Shown: positions 1-6,567 of the stretch, one piece after another
Layout of the letters: each line of letters opens with the position of its first letter
How positions within the stretch are numbered: the stretch's first letter is position 1
Assembly (NCBI GenBank): GCA_021805265.1
Contig: JAJZFR010000021.1
Span: 1 to 17,401, forward strand
Source of the DNA: Acidobacteriota bacterium
Lineage (GTDB): Bacteria; Acidobacteriota; Terriglobia; Terriglobales; Acidobacteriaceae
Direction: 5' to 3'
DNA length: 17,401 nucleotides
Made by a program: the position numbers and the translations under genes
Notes under the pieces: generated by a model
The model's database searches: none
What the model was told of the DNA's origin: nothing
Seen by the model: the letters and a program-made list of their open reading frames with translations, nothing else

Positions 1-858
1 GCTCACGATCATCCATACGCCCAGCCCGATCAGGATCAGAGGCCAGCCGAAATGGAGCACGTGCGACACAAAGCCCAGGCTTTGCAGCAGAAAAAGTATG
101 CCCAGCACGATCAGCACAATCGCCCCGGCTGGCTCGCGACGGCGACCAAACCCACCCATCCAGGCCCCGTAGGGCGGCGGCATATTCGGCCCTCCATACG
201 GCCCGGCATACGGCCCCGTATAAGGCCCTGTATTAGGCTCTGCGTAAGGCGGGGCCGCGGCACCGGGGTCAGCCGGGGGATAAACCGGCTCGTAACCCGC
301 GCCGTAGCCCGCCTGCGGACCAGCCTGCGAACCCGCCGGCGAACCCGCCGGCGCGCCAGCCGCAGGTGGCGCCATCGGCCCGCGCCGCGATCCTCCCAGG
401 TTCAGCCAGCTTCCAATCTCGTTCAGCCCGAAGGGGTCCGGCACCGGCAATCCATCCCGCCGCGCCACTGCCGTGTGGTAAGCCTCGAACGACTGGTAGA
501 AAATCCACGCCGCAATGAACAATCCGAAGATCGGGTAGCTGTCCGTGATCGAGATCAGCACGGCAAAGACCACCACATGGATCAGCCCTTTGAAGAACTG
601 ACCGTTGTACATCGCACCCACGCCGGGGATCAGCCCCAGAAACGCCGCAACCACCGGATTCGGCGTCCCTGGCGGAGGCGGTGGCGGATAGATGGTCTGC
701 GTGTAGGCGCGGCTCGGATTCCCGCCAAAAGCCGCATTGCACGAGTTACAGAACACCTGCCCGACCGCCGTCGTCTCCACGCACTGCGGGCAAAGCGCCT
801 TGCCGCAGCTCTGGCAGAAGGACTTCGACTCTACTTCCGGATGATTTACGCACTGCAT
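1..858 (-). CDS. B-box-like zinc-finger membrane protein with LiaI/LiaF-like C-terminus (3' end outside window)
   Basis: The frame stays open from the ATG at 858 to the window edge (286 residues visible), so the C-terminal end is missing. The N-terminus has cysteine pairs C15xxC18, C23xxC26 and C37xxC40, plus C3 and H6, resembling a B-box/zinc-ribbon metal-binding module. A proline run (about 58-64) leads into a TM-rich block (about 69-125, with a GLIPGVGAMYNGQFFKG signature). A low-complexity linker with GPY repeats (about 160-235) follows, then a hydrophobic hairpin (about 246-286) like the LiaI/LiaF-like transmembrane region. The start is supported by GGAAGGGAG six bases upstream. The gene overlaps the 3' end of the anti-sigma gene by 13 nt, so co-translation is likely. 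Its exact function is unknown; I infer a membrane partner or target of the ECF system. Confidence 0.85.
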   Translation of the reverse strand, partial: MQCVNHPEVESKSFCQSCGKALCPQCVETTAVGQVFCNSCNAAFGGNPSRAYTQTIYPPPPPPGTPNPVVAAFLGLIPGVGAMYNGQFFKGLIHVVVFAVLISITDSYPIFGLFIAAWIFYQSFEAYHTAVARRDGLPVPDPFGLNEIGSWLNLGGSRRGPMAPPAAGAPAGSPAGSQAGPQAGYGAGYEPVYPPADPGAAAPPYAEPNTGPYTGPYAGPYGGPNMPPPYGAWMGGFGRRREPAGAIVLIVLGILFLLQSLGFVSHVLHFGWPLILIGLGVWMIVS

Positions 859-1787
859 ATCGTGCTCCCTTCCGGCGCCTGAGAGGTCTCACAGAACTTG
901 CCCACTCCATTGCCCGTGAATTCCGTCGGCTGCTCCAGGCGCGAACCCTGTTCCAGTCGCGCCTCCAGCATCTCGTCGCCCCCCAGCGGTAACGGCGGGT
1001 TCACCGTCTGCTGGGGAGCCTGTCTAGGGTCGCGCTGGCTGCCCCCATCCGGAGCCAGTTGGCTGCCGCCGTCGCCGCGATGGTTTGCGCTCTTGCCGCG
1101 AGGCGCGCTCTCCTGACGGTCTGGCTGTTCGTTATCTGTCGTGTGCTGCATCTCGCGCATCCGAGACTCCACCTCATACACAAAACGCAGGTGGTCATAA
1201 TAGCGGATCACCGGCGTCGAGGCCGTCATGATCCGCTTCTCGAGCGCCGCGCGCATCGAGGTCGTGTGCGAGTCCGCCGCGCGGACGCCGCGTATCTGCA
1301 CCCCCGTCAGGCTCAGCGTCAGGGCTATGGAAAAAAAGGCCATTGCGGCAGTCATCATCAACCGTGGCTCGGCCAGTCGCCGCAGCGATGCCAGCATTCC
1401 CCGCCCTGGCCCCCGCCCGACGCGCTGCCACGGCGGAGCCAACACCCCTCCGTGAACGCCGCCCGGAACTCCACCCCGCCCGGCAAACGCCATCTCCCGC
1501 CCATGCGCCCGGCCCAACACCGTCTCGCGCAGTATCCTGTCCACCAGCCCGGCGGGCGGCTCCGGCTCAACCTCCAGGAACGCCAGCCACTGCTGCCCGC
1601 ACTGCGCCTGTTCATACAGCGCCGCGCACGCCGCGCAGCCCATCTGATGACTCTCAAACACGGCCGCGTCTTCTGCCGTCAACTGCCCATCGAGGGCGTC
1701 CACCAGCATCGTCTCCCATCGCCCACACTCGGGCGACGCTGGCAGATGGACTCGATCCCGCATCGTCATTTTCTCGTGATCGATCAT
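846..1787 (-). CDS. Membrane-bound anti-sigma factor with ZAS-type zinc finger
   Basis: A 313-aa protein. The N-terminal region holds H47-x3-C51-x2-C54, the zinc-binding motif of ZAS/zf-HC2 anti-sigma domains that hold ECF sigma factors inactive. A Gly/Arg-rich stretch (about 100-135) precedes a single TM helix (about 144-163). The C-terminal part contains a charged, probably helical segment (about 175-215) and a polar disordered tail; with this topology it would be periplasmic. I chose the ATG at 1787 because GAGAGGTG lies about 9 nt upstream and the gene then starts 2 nt after the sigma stop. An in-frame ATG at 1814 would overlap the sigma gene and has no better ribosome site. Directly downstream of the sigma gene, it is the expected cognate regulator, very likely co-expressed. 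Confidence 0.88.
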   Translation of the reverse strand: MIDHEKMTMRDRVHLPASPECGRWETMLVDALDGQLTAEDAAVFESHQMGCAACAALYEQAQCGQQWLAFLEVEPEPPAGLVDRILRETVLGRAHGREMAFAGRGGVPGGVHGGVLAPPWQRVGRGPGRGMLASLRRLAEPRLMMTAAMAFFSIALTLSLTGVQIRGVRAADSHTTSMRAALEKRIMTASTPVIRYYDHLRFVYEVESRMREMQHTTDNEQPDRQESAPRGKSANHRGDGGSQLAPDGGSQRDPRQAPQQTVNPPLPLGGDEMLEARLEQGSRLEQPTEFTGNGVGKFCETSQAPEGSTICSA

Positions 1788-1789
1788 GG

Positions 1790-2572
1790 CTACATCACCT
1801 CTCTTTTGTTGCATTCCAGCAACCGCGCCAGCTCGGCGCGTCCGCGGCTGATGCGCGATTTGACCGTACCCTCCGGTATGCCCATCACCTGCGCGATCTC
1901 CTTGTAATCCATATCCTGAAGGTCTCTCAGGATCACCGCCTCGCGCAACTCCGGCGAAACCCTGGCCAGCGCCCGCTGCACCATCCCCTGCACCTCGCGC
2001 CGCGTCGCCTCATCGTGCTGGTTCGGCCCGCCCGCCTGCAGGCGGTCCAGCATCGGCCCAGGCCGCATCTCGCCCGCCTCGTCCCAGCCTTCGTCCAGGC
2101 TCCCGGTAAGCCGCTGGTTGCGCGTCCGGCGAAAGTGATCCACCAGCAGGTTGCGCGTCAGCGTTGTCACCCACACCTGCACCGAGCCACGCTCCGCGTC
2201 AAAGCTCTTCAGGTTCCCGTATATCTTCAGGAAGACCTCCTGCGTCAGGTCCTCCGCGTCTGTCCCGGAGCCAGTGAACCGATAACACAGCGTATAAACC
2301 CGCCGGTGGTGCGTCCGCACCAGCTCAGACCAGGCCATCGAGTCGCCCAGCAGGCACTGCGCAATCACCCGTGACCAGTCGGTCTCCACTTGCGCCTCCT
2401 GCCCCACGCCACGCCGCGCACTCCGGAGTGATTCCGCGTTCGGCTCCCCGTTTCGCGCGGAAATCAATCGCGCCGCAACGTCCGAGTCTCCCAACACGGC
2501 GGCCTGGCTCAGACTCGACCTCGAGCCGGATTTCGTCTCCGCCTTTTGCCAGAACACCGGGATCGAACCCAT
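1790..2572 (-). CDS. ECF-subfamily RNA polymerase sigma factor (RpoE/SigW-like)
   Basis: The protein directs RNA polymerase to stress or envelope-type promoters. Region 2 (about residues 78-152) carries the DAEDLTQEVFLKIY core-binding helix and a DHFRRTRNQR segment. Region 4 (about 195-255) carries the YKEIAQVMGIPEGTVKSRISRGR helix-turn-helix. Three starts are possible: ATG 2590 (no ribosome site), ATG 2572 (AAGGTG 8 nt upstream; used here, 260 aa), and GTG 2389 (perfect AGGAGG 5 nt upstream; 199 aa, the usual ECF length). The extra 61 residues do not resemble a known domain, but their third-position GC is high (roughly 79%), as in coding DNA, and the ECF-like promoter at 2600-2625 fits the 2572 start. 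The anti-sigma gene follows after 2 nt. Confidence 0.93.
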   Translation of the reverse strand: MGSIPVFWQKAETKSGSRSSLSQAAVLGDSDVAARLISARNGEPNAESLRSARRGVGQEAQVETDWSRVIAQCLLGDSMAWSELVRTHHRRVYTLCYRFTGSGTDAEDLTQEVFLKIYGNLKSFDAERGSVQVWVTTLTRNLLVDHFRRTRNQRLTGSLDEGWDEAGEMRPGPMLDRLQAGGPNQHDEATRREVQGMVQRALARVSPELREAVILRDLQDMDYKEIAQVMGIPEGTVKSRISRGRAELARLLECNKREVM

Positions 2573-2599
2573 TGTAGCCGCACCTTGCATGGATAGGGA

Positions 2600-2625
2600 T
2601 ACGAATCCGCTTCAGGATTTGTTCC
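2600..2625 (-). promoter_or_regulatory. Putative ECF-type promoter of the sigma/anti-sigma operon
   Basis: On the minus strand, GGAAC (2625-2621) is followed after 17 nt by CGTA (2603-2600). This matches the general ECF promoter pattern: GGAAC-type -35 and CGTA/TCTA-type -10 with 16-17 nt spacing. Transcription would begin near 2592, leaving a short leader containing AAGGTG before the ATG at 2572. ECF sigma factors commonly activate their own operon, so autoregulation is plausible. Two short motifs can match by chance. Confidence 0.45.
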
Positions 2626-2716
2626 ATCCCCGCTTTCATCCAATCCGCGGTTCGCGTTCCGTTGCGGTTCGCATCCGTTCTGCCCCGTAGGCGCGTCGGT
2701 GTGGCCCACAAAGCAG

Positions 2717-2747
2717 GCGGGGGAGTGCGCGCCGCGCACTCCCCCGC
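2717..2747 (-). terminator. Perfect GC-rich palindrome downstream of glgC, probable terminator
   Basis: Arms 2717-2731 and 2733-2747 are perfectly complementary over 15 bp (GCGGGGGAGTGCGCG and its complement) around one central base, so a 13-bp stem with a small loop would form. On the minus strand it lies about 30 nt past the glgC stop and is followed by CTGCTTTGT, a weak T tract. It probably ends glgC transcription and insulates the sigma operon. A symmetrical protein-binding site is an alternative. Confidence 0.6.
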
Positions 2748-2777
2748 TTTGGTTCAGCCCCGACCCGGCAAGCTCCC

Positions 2778-4031
2778 TCAATACCGATCCTGGAACTCCT
2801 GCTCCACCGGATTCTCGAACAGCGACCGGTCGCGCGTCACAATCGTCAAACCCGAAGGCGTCACAAAATAACGCTTCTTGTCTTCCACCTGGTCGTAGCC
2901 GATCACCGTGCCCTCGGGAATATGCACATCGCGATCTATGATCGCCCGCCGAATCCGGCAGTGGCGGCCAATGTTCACGTGGCTGAAGATGATGCTCGAA
3001 TCCACCTCCGAGTAGGAGTTCACGCGCACGTCCTGGCTCAGCACCGAGTTCAGCACCTCGGCTCCCGAGATGATCACTCCGGCGGTAATCACCGAGTTCA
3101 CCGCCTTGCCTGTTCGTCCCGGCTCGCCAAAGACAAACTTGGCCGGCGGATACTGCCGTACACGTGTGCGCATCGGCCAGTGTTTGTCGTACAGGTTGAA
3201 GGTCGGCGACACCGCGCACAGGTCCATGTTGGCCTCGAAGTAGGCGTCCAGTGTACCCACATCGCGCCAGTAGAGCGCCTGCTGCTTGTTCTCGTCCACA
3301 AAGTTGTAGGCCACCATCTTGTGCTTGCCCAGGCAGTTCGGCAGGATGTTGTGGCCAAAATCGTGCTTCGAGTTCGGGTCCTCGGCGTCGGCGATCAGCT
3401 CCTTCAGCAGCGTCTCGGTATTGAAAATGTAGATGCCCATCGAAGCATCCACCGCATTCGGATTGAACGGGGACCGAAAGCTCGTGGTCTTCGGCTTCTC
3501 CTCGAAGCCCAGGATCTCTCCGTTATTGCCCACCTCGACCACCCCAAACCGCGAAACCTCCTCCGGCTCGATCGGCAGAGTGGCCATCGTCACCTCGGCC
3601 CCCGAGTCCTTGTGGTGGCGCAGCATGCGGCTGTAATCCATCTTGTAGATGTGATCGCCCGACAAGATGATCACGTGCTTCGGCTGCTCCGAGCCGATTG
3701 AATAGATGTTCTGGTACACCGCGTCCGCTGTGCCCATGTACCAGTTCGACCCGGTCCGCTGCATCGGCGGCAGTATCTCGAAAAACTCCCCCAGCTCCTG
3801 CGCCACAATCCCGGTCCAGCCCTCGCGAATGTGCCGGTTCAGGCTCAGCGCCTTGTACTGGGTCATGATGAAGACTTTACGAAGACCGGAATTGATGCAG
3901 TTGGAAAGTGTGATGTCGATGATCCGGTAGTGGCCGCCAAATGGCACGGCGGGCTTTGCACGGTCGCGGGTGAGGGGAAACAGTCGTTCCCCGGCGCCGC
4001 CTGCCAACAGAACTCCAAGAGTATCTTTCAT
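2778..4031 (-). CDS. glgC: Glucose-1-phosphate adenylyltransferase (ADP-glucose pyrophosphorylase)
   Basis: The enzyme makes ADP-glucose from ATP and glucose-1-phosphate, the committed step of bacterial glycogen synthesis. The 417-aa length is close to the roughly 430 aa of E. coli GlgC. Visible hallmarks are the nucleotide-binding LLAGGAGERLFPLTRDRAKP (8-27), GTADAVYQN (100-108), SGDHIYKMDY (124-133, catalytic Asp region), GFEEKP (175-180) with the substrate-binding lysine, and YWRDVGTLDAYFEANMDL. The C-terminal part has hexapeptide-like left-handed beta-helix repeats (IISGAEVLNSVLSQDVRV, IGRHCRIRRAIIDRDVHIPEGT). The ATG at 4031 is preceded by GAGGAGA about 9 nt upstream; an in-frame ATG at 4085 lacks such a site. 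No other glycogen gene is adjacent, so it appears to be a monocistronic glg gene with a 273-nt region upstream. Confidence 0.97.
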   Translation of the reverse strand: MKDTLGVLLAGGAGERLFPLTRDRAKPAVPFGGHYRIIDITLSNCINSGLRKVFIMTQYKALSLNRHIREGWTGIVAQELGEFFEILPPMQRTGSNWYMGTADAVYQNIYSIGSEQPKHVIILSGDHIYKMDYSRMLRHHKDSGAEVTMATLPIEPEEVSRFGVVEVGNNGEILGFEEKPKTTSFRSPFNPNAVDASMGIYIFNTETLLKELIADAEDPNSKHDFGHNILPNCLGKHKMVAYNFVDENKQQALYWRDVGTLDAYFEANMDLCAVSPTFNLYDKHWPMRTRVRQYPPAKFVFGEPGRTGKAVNSVITAGVIISGAEVLNSVLSQDVRVNSYSEVDSSIIFSHVNIGRHCRIRRAIIDRDVHIPEGTVIGYDQVEDKKRYFVTPSGLTIVTRDRSLFENPVEQEFQDRY

Positions 4032-4304
4032 CGCTTTGCTTCTCCTCGGGTATCCCTGTGTTCTCGCTGTGATCTCACTGTCCATTCATGAGACGAGGGA
4101 ACCTCGTCGCATGGATGCCTTCCGCGCCGAACATCCGCGCCTCTTTTGCAGCATGAATTCTCTCAAGCCGCCAGACGGGCGAGAATACCATAGCAAGGCA
4201 ACGGCCGGATAACAGGATTTTTCAACAGGGGAACAACCGCCCAATAAACCGATTCACGCAATCATACGGGCATCTCCGGCTCGACCCCGCGAAGTTCGGC
4301 ATCA
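4032..4304. other. Intergenic region upstream of glgC
   Basis: A 273-nt non-coding gap between the 98-aa gene and glgC, both on the minus strand, so it should contain the glgC promoter and any terminator of the upstream gene. On the minus strand the best -10-like sequence is TGCTATGGT (4195-4187), an extended -10 form, without a convincing -35. I see no strong hairpin or ORF. Confidence 0.4.
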
Positions 4305-4601
4305 TCAATCCGCCGGCTCTTCGCCCTCGACCGAGATGCGCAGCGACTTCAGGAAGTTCAGGTCGTGCGGTGTGAATCGCGTTCCGTCTTCATCAGTCGT
4401 CGAATCCCCAGCCTGACCGTCGGACCCCGGCTCCGCATTGGCCACGTCGTTCAGACCTATCGTCGCCTCCAGCATCAGCATCACGTCAAATCCATGCTGG
4501 CGTATATTCTGCACCACGCCGGCAATCTGCTCCGACTCGATCACCGACTCATGGATGGCCTCGCCCAACTGTTGGATCAGGTCGCGCAAGCGTGGATTCA
4601 T
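4305..4601 (-). CDS. Small conserved-looking hypothetical protein (98 aa)
   Basis: I do not recognise the family. The ATG at 4601 is backed by a near-perfect ribosome site (AGGAGG six bases upstream), and the frame has good third-position GC, so the gene is probably real. The longer open frame upstream (to 4964) opposes the divergent membrane-protein gene and lacks such support. Residues 1-50 look helical (RLRDLIQQLGEAIHESVIES), with the pattern of a small alpha-helical soluble protein. A polar Asp/Gly/Thr-rich linker (51-75) precedes a short ending with FTPHDLNFLKSLRISVE, which could be a second helix-strand element. There is no signal peptide or TM segment and no cysteine. It is transcribed away from the small membrane protein at 4796. 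Function unknown. Confidence 0.8.
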   Translation of the reverse strand: MNPRLRDLIQQLGEAIHESVIESEQIAGVVQNIRQHGFDVMLMLEATIGLNDVANAEPGSDGQAGDSTTDEDGTRFTPHDLNFLKSLRISVEGEEPAD

Positions 4602-4795
4602 GATTCCCCTCCTGCATGGTCTGCGCCCTGCGGCCACCGGGGTGTGGCGTCGGCTCGGGTAAGGCCAGGTTTCTTCTACCTTACTTCTGACTGCGAAACT
4701 CGGCAACTGGTAAGCGCTCGATCTCTGTGGGAAATCCGTCCGCTGTCCATCCTGTAAACTTGGGCCTGCAGCGGTCCCCGAAGAGGAATGATCCC
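4602..4795. promoter_or_regulatory. Divergent promoter region between two small genes
   Basis: 194 nt separate the start codons of two divergent genes, so both promoters must lie here. TGTAAACT (4753-4760) on the plus strand contains a 4/6 match to a -10 box, but no good -35 is visible at the right distance. No operator-like palindrome stands out. Confidence 0.35.
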
Positions 4796-5215
4796 ATGAA
4801 ACCGGAAAAATTCGGCCGAGTTCTCGGGGTTGGCTTTCGCGTCGCTGGCCGCCTCGCCGCTGGCCACCTTGCTGCTCAGCGCTCCGCCACGCAGGCGCAC
4901 CCAGCCACGCCGCCACCCACAGTTCCCGACGCAGCCCGCGCCGCCAAACTCCTCGGCAAAGCAACCGGCCGTGGCCTGGGCGGCTTCCTGCGTCCCTTCA
5001 GGCGCGTCGGCGGCATCCTCTGGCTCGAAGTAACAGGCTTTTTCTTCGGCCTCTTCGCCGCCTACTTCGGCGTGGACGGCTGGCGCGTTCGCTCCTCCAT
5101 CTTCCATGGCCCCGAACATCGCCACTGGATCATCTCCGCCATCGCCGCATCACTGTTTCTCTATCTCTGCCTCAGCGCCTTCTGGCGCGCCCGCAGGCGC
5201 TCGGCCAGCCTGTAA
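4796..5215 (+). CDS. Small two-TM membrane protein of unknown function (139 aa)
   Basis: I do not recognise the family. The ATG at 4796 has GAGGA about 9 nt upstream; an in-frame ATG at 4727 has no such site. The N-terminal 70 residues are basic, with an Ala/Pro-rich stretch (about 34-45) and Gly/Arg-rich segments (LLGKATGRGLGGFLRPFRRVGG). Two hydrophobic helices follow at about 73-92 and 111-130, and a strongly basic C-terminus (RARRRSASL) favours a cytoplasmic end. With no obvious cleavable signal, both termini are probably cytoplasmic. ndk begins 51 nt downstream on the same strand, so co-transcription is possible, although a -10-like TACAAT lies in the gap. Function cannot be inferred. 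Confidence 0.75.
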   Translation: MKPEKFGRVLGVGFRVAGRLAAGHLAAQRSATQAHPATPPPTVPDAARAAKLLGKATGRGLGGFLRPFRRVGGILWLEVTGFFFGLFAAYFGVDGWRVRSSIFHGPEHRHWIISAIAASLFLYLCLSAFWRARRRSASL

Positions 5216-5226
5216 GCCCGATTCGC

Positions 5227-5232
5227 TACAAT
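5227..5232 (+). promoter_or_regulatory. Possible -10 element upstream of ndk
   Basis: TACAAT is a 5/6 match to the sigma70 -10 consensus and lies 34 nt before the ndk start. No good -35 is present 16-18 nt upstream. It could give ndk its own transcript, independent of the preceding membrane-protein gene. Confidence 0.3.
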
Positions 5233-5266
5233 CGTCACAGGTCTCTCAATCCTCAAGGAGTGTTTT

Positions 5267-5683
5267 GTGTTGCAACGTACATTCAGCATCCTCAAGCCGG
5301 ACGCCGTGCGCAAGGGATACAGCGCCGCTATCCTGGCAGAAATTGAAAAGGGCGGCTTCCATCTCTGCGCCATCAAAAAGCTGTCCATCTCGAAGAAACA
5401 GGCCGAAGGCTTCTACGCGGTTCACAGCGCGCGCCCGTTCTTTGATTCGCTCACCAGCTTCATGTCCTCCGGGCCTATCCTGCTCATGGTGCTCGAAAAG
5501 GAAAACGCCATCGCCGACCTGCGCATTCTGATGGGTGCCACCAACCCCGCCAACGCCGAGCAGGGCACCATCCGCCAGAAGTTTGCAGGCTCCATCGAAG
5601 AGAACGCGATTCACGGCTCGGACGCGCCCGAAACCGCTGCCTTTGAAATCGGCTACTGGTTCGCGGGCTACGAACTGGTATAA
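5267..5683 (+). CDS. ndk: Nucleoside diphosphate kinase
   Basis: This cytoplasmic enzyme transfers the gamma-phosphate from ATP to other NDPs through a phospho-histidine, balancing NTP and dNTP pools. The 138-aa length is typical for bacterial Ndk. Visible signatures are RTFSILKPDAV near the N-terminus (nucleotide/Mg site) and the active-site motif NAIHGSDA, with catalytic His116. The start is GTG at 5267, set by AAGGAG (5255-5260) six bases upstream. The gene lies 51 nt after the small membrane-protein gene and converges on the exported thioredoxin-fold gene, with 40 nt between the stops. No frameshift or missing catalytic residue is seen. Confidence 0.98.
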   Translation: MLQRTFSILKPDAVRKGYSAAILAEIEKGGFHLCAIKKLSISKKQAEGFYAVHSARPFFDSLTSFMSSGPILLMVLEKENAIADLRILMGATNPANAEQGTIRQKFAGSIEENAIHGSDAPETAAFEIGYWFAGYELV

Positions 5684-5699
5684 ACGCTGCTCAATCCAC

Positions 5700-5750
5700 G
5701 CGCTCCGGATACGCGCGCCCTGCTCAGCGTCCGCGCGTATCCGCGAGCGC
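5700..5750. terminator. Hairpin between convergent ndk and thioredoxin-fold gene
   Basis: CGGATACGCGCG (5706-5717) pairs perfectly with CGCGCGTATCCG (5732-5743). After a single bulged base, GCGCTC (5700-5705) pairs with GAGCGC (5745-5750). The 14-nt loop contains the stop codon of the minus-strand gene. No T tract follows on either side, so if it terminates transcription it is not a textbook intrinsic terminator. It could serve both genes. Confidence 0.45.
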
Positions 5751-6389
5751 CTGGTCGATCAACTGGAACAGCCGCGTTCGATCCACCACCTCGACAAAAG
5801 GCGCGCCCTTTGACTGGCTCGTGACCACCCAGATGGTCGGCGTGTGTTCGATCCCGATCCGCTGCCCCAGCGCATAATCGGCCTTCACCAGCGCGGCCAG
5901 CTTGCCCTGAGGATCGACCGCGAAGGGCAGGTCCAGCTTGTGCTCGGCGGCCCACTTTTCCGTAAATTGCCGCAGGGTATCGAGCGATGTAATCGAAGCC
6001 TGGTTGGCAAAAACATCGTCGCGATACGCGTCCCCCAGCTTCTTCGATTTCGTGTCGAACCAGCGCCCGTTCACCGCAGCCTGGAAGCTCCACGCGTGAA
6101 ACGGCAGCGGAAAATCATGCCGCACCCAGGGAATGTTGTACTGCGCCGCGGCTTCCTTCAGCAGCGGATTGGCCCGCGCGCAATCCGGGCACTCCATGTC
6201 CTCGAACTCGACGATTGCGACCCGCGCCCCCGCCGGAGGACGCAGCGCCGCCGGATCGTGAACCTGGGTCGGGGGCGGCGGCGCGCCATACTGTGCCCGC
6301 GCGGCGGGCTGGGTCAGCAGAAAAGCGGCGGCAAGCGTCGGAAAAACCAGACGAAGCCAGCGTGAGGGCATTCGAGTATCCAGATTCAT
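5724..6389 (-). CDS. Exported DsbA/thioredoxin-like protein with CPDC active site
   Basis: A 221-aa thiol-disulfide protein, probably periplasmic. It begins with a basic N-terminus and a hydrophobic signal segment (about 11-32, ending near ARAQ), followed by a Pro-rich linker. The thioredoxin-like fold starts near VAIVEFEDMECPDC (57-70), with redox cysteines C67 and C70. The HTPTIWVV segment near the C-terminus gives the cis-proline loop (TP). The helical insertion between them fits the DsbA-like Thioredoxin_4 family. The ATG at 6389 is chosen; ATG 6371 is also possible, and an ATG at 6449 would lie upstream of the TACAAT promoter-like site. It converges with ndk. No DsbB-like or vitamin K epoxide reductase gene is adjacent, so its redox partner is unknown. 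Function as oxidase or isomerase is not settled. Confidence 0.88.
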   Translation of the reverse strand: MNLDTRMPSRWLRLVFPTLAAAFLLTQPAARAQYGAPPPPTQVHDPAALRPPAGARVAIVEFEDMECPDCARANPLLKEAAAQYNIPWVRHDFPLPFHAWSFQAAVNGRWFDTKSKKLGDAYRDDVFANQASITSLDTLRQFTEKWAAEHKLDLPFAVDPQGKLAALVKADYALGQRIGIEHTPTIWVVTSQSKGAPFVEVVDRTRLFQLIDQALADTRGR

Positions 6390-6414
6390 AGCGTCAGCAG
6401 GTCCACCTGCGCCT

Positions 6415-6420
6415 ATTGTA
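6415..6420 (-). promoter_or_regulatory. Possible -10 element of the exported thioredoxin-fold gene
   Basis: TACAAT on the minus strand, 25 nt upstream of the ATG at 6389, would place transcription start near 6408 with a leader of about 20 nt. A clear -35 is not visible. Confidence 0.3.
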
Positions 6421-6436
6421 ACGGGTATCCCCACGC

Positions 6437-6465
6437 CAATCCCAGGCAATCCCCAGGCAATCCCA
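6437..6465. repeat. Three short tandem repeats, CAATCCC(C)AGG
   Basis: Copies are CAATCCCAGG (6437-6446), CAATCCCCAGG (6447-6457) and a partial CAATCCCA (6458-6465). The period of 10-11 bp is one helical turn, and the array abuts the putative promoter at 6466. It could be a protein-binding array or simple slippage. Confidence 0.6.
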
Positions 6466-6494
6466 TTGAGTGTTCATCGGGTCTGTGATACGCT
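6466..6494 (+). promoter_or_regulatory. Possible sigma70-type promoter upstream of the EF-G paralogue
   Basis: TTGAGT (6466-6471) and TACGCT (6489-6494) are separated by 17 nt. The -35 is a fair match, the -10 weak. It would transcribe the possible small gene at 6568 and the EF-G paralogue. Confidence 0.25.
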
Positions 6495-6567
6495 TCGGTT
6501 CTTCACAGAAGACGCTGGCCTGCGTTCTGTTTTTCGCTCGCCAGGCGCCTGCCGGGGTGAACCGCAT

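Noticed and set aside
52..882. 276-aa plus-strand ORF at the left edge
   Set aside because: Arg-rich product antisense to the B-box/LiaI-like membrane protein, which has a ribosome site, zinc motifs and TM segments.
2571..2576. TACAAT on the minus strand as a sigma70 -10 for the ECF gene
   Set aside because: It overlaps the likely ATG at 2572 and has no -35 partner. It would only make sense if translation starts at GTG 2389, so it is kept as a remote option.
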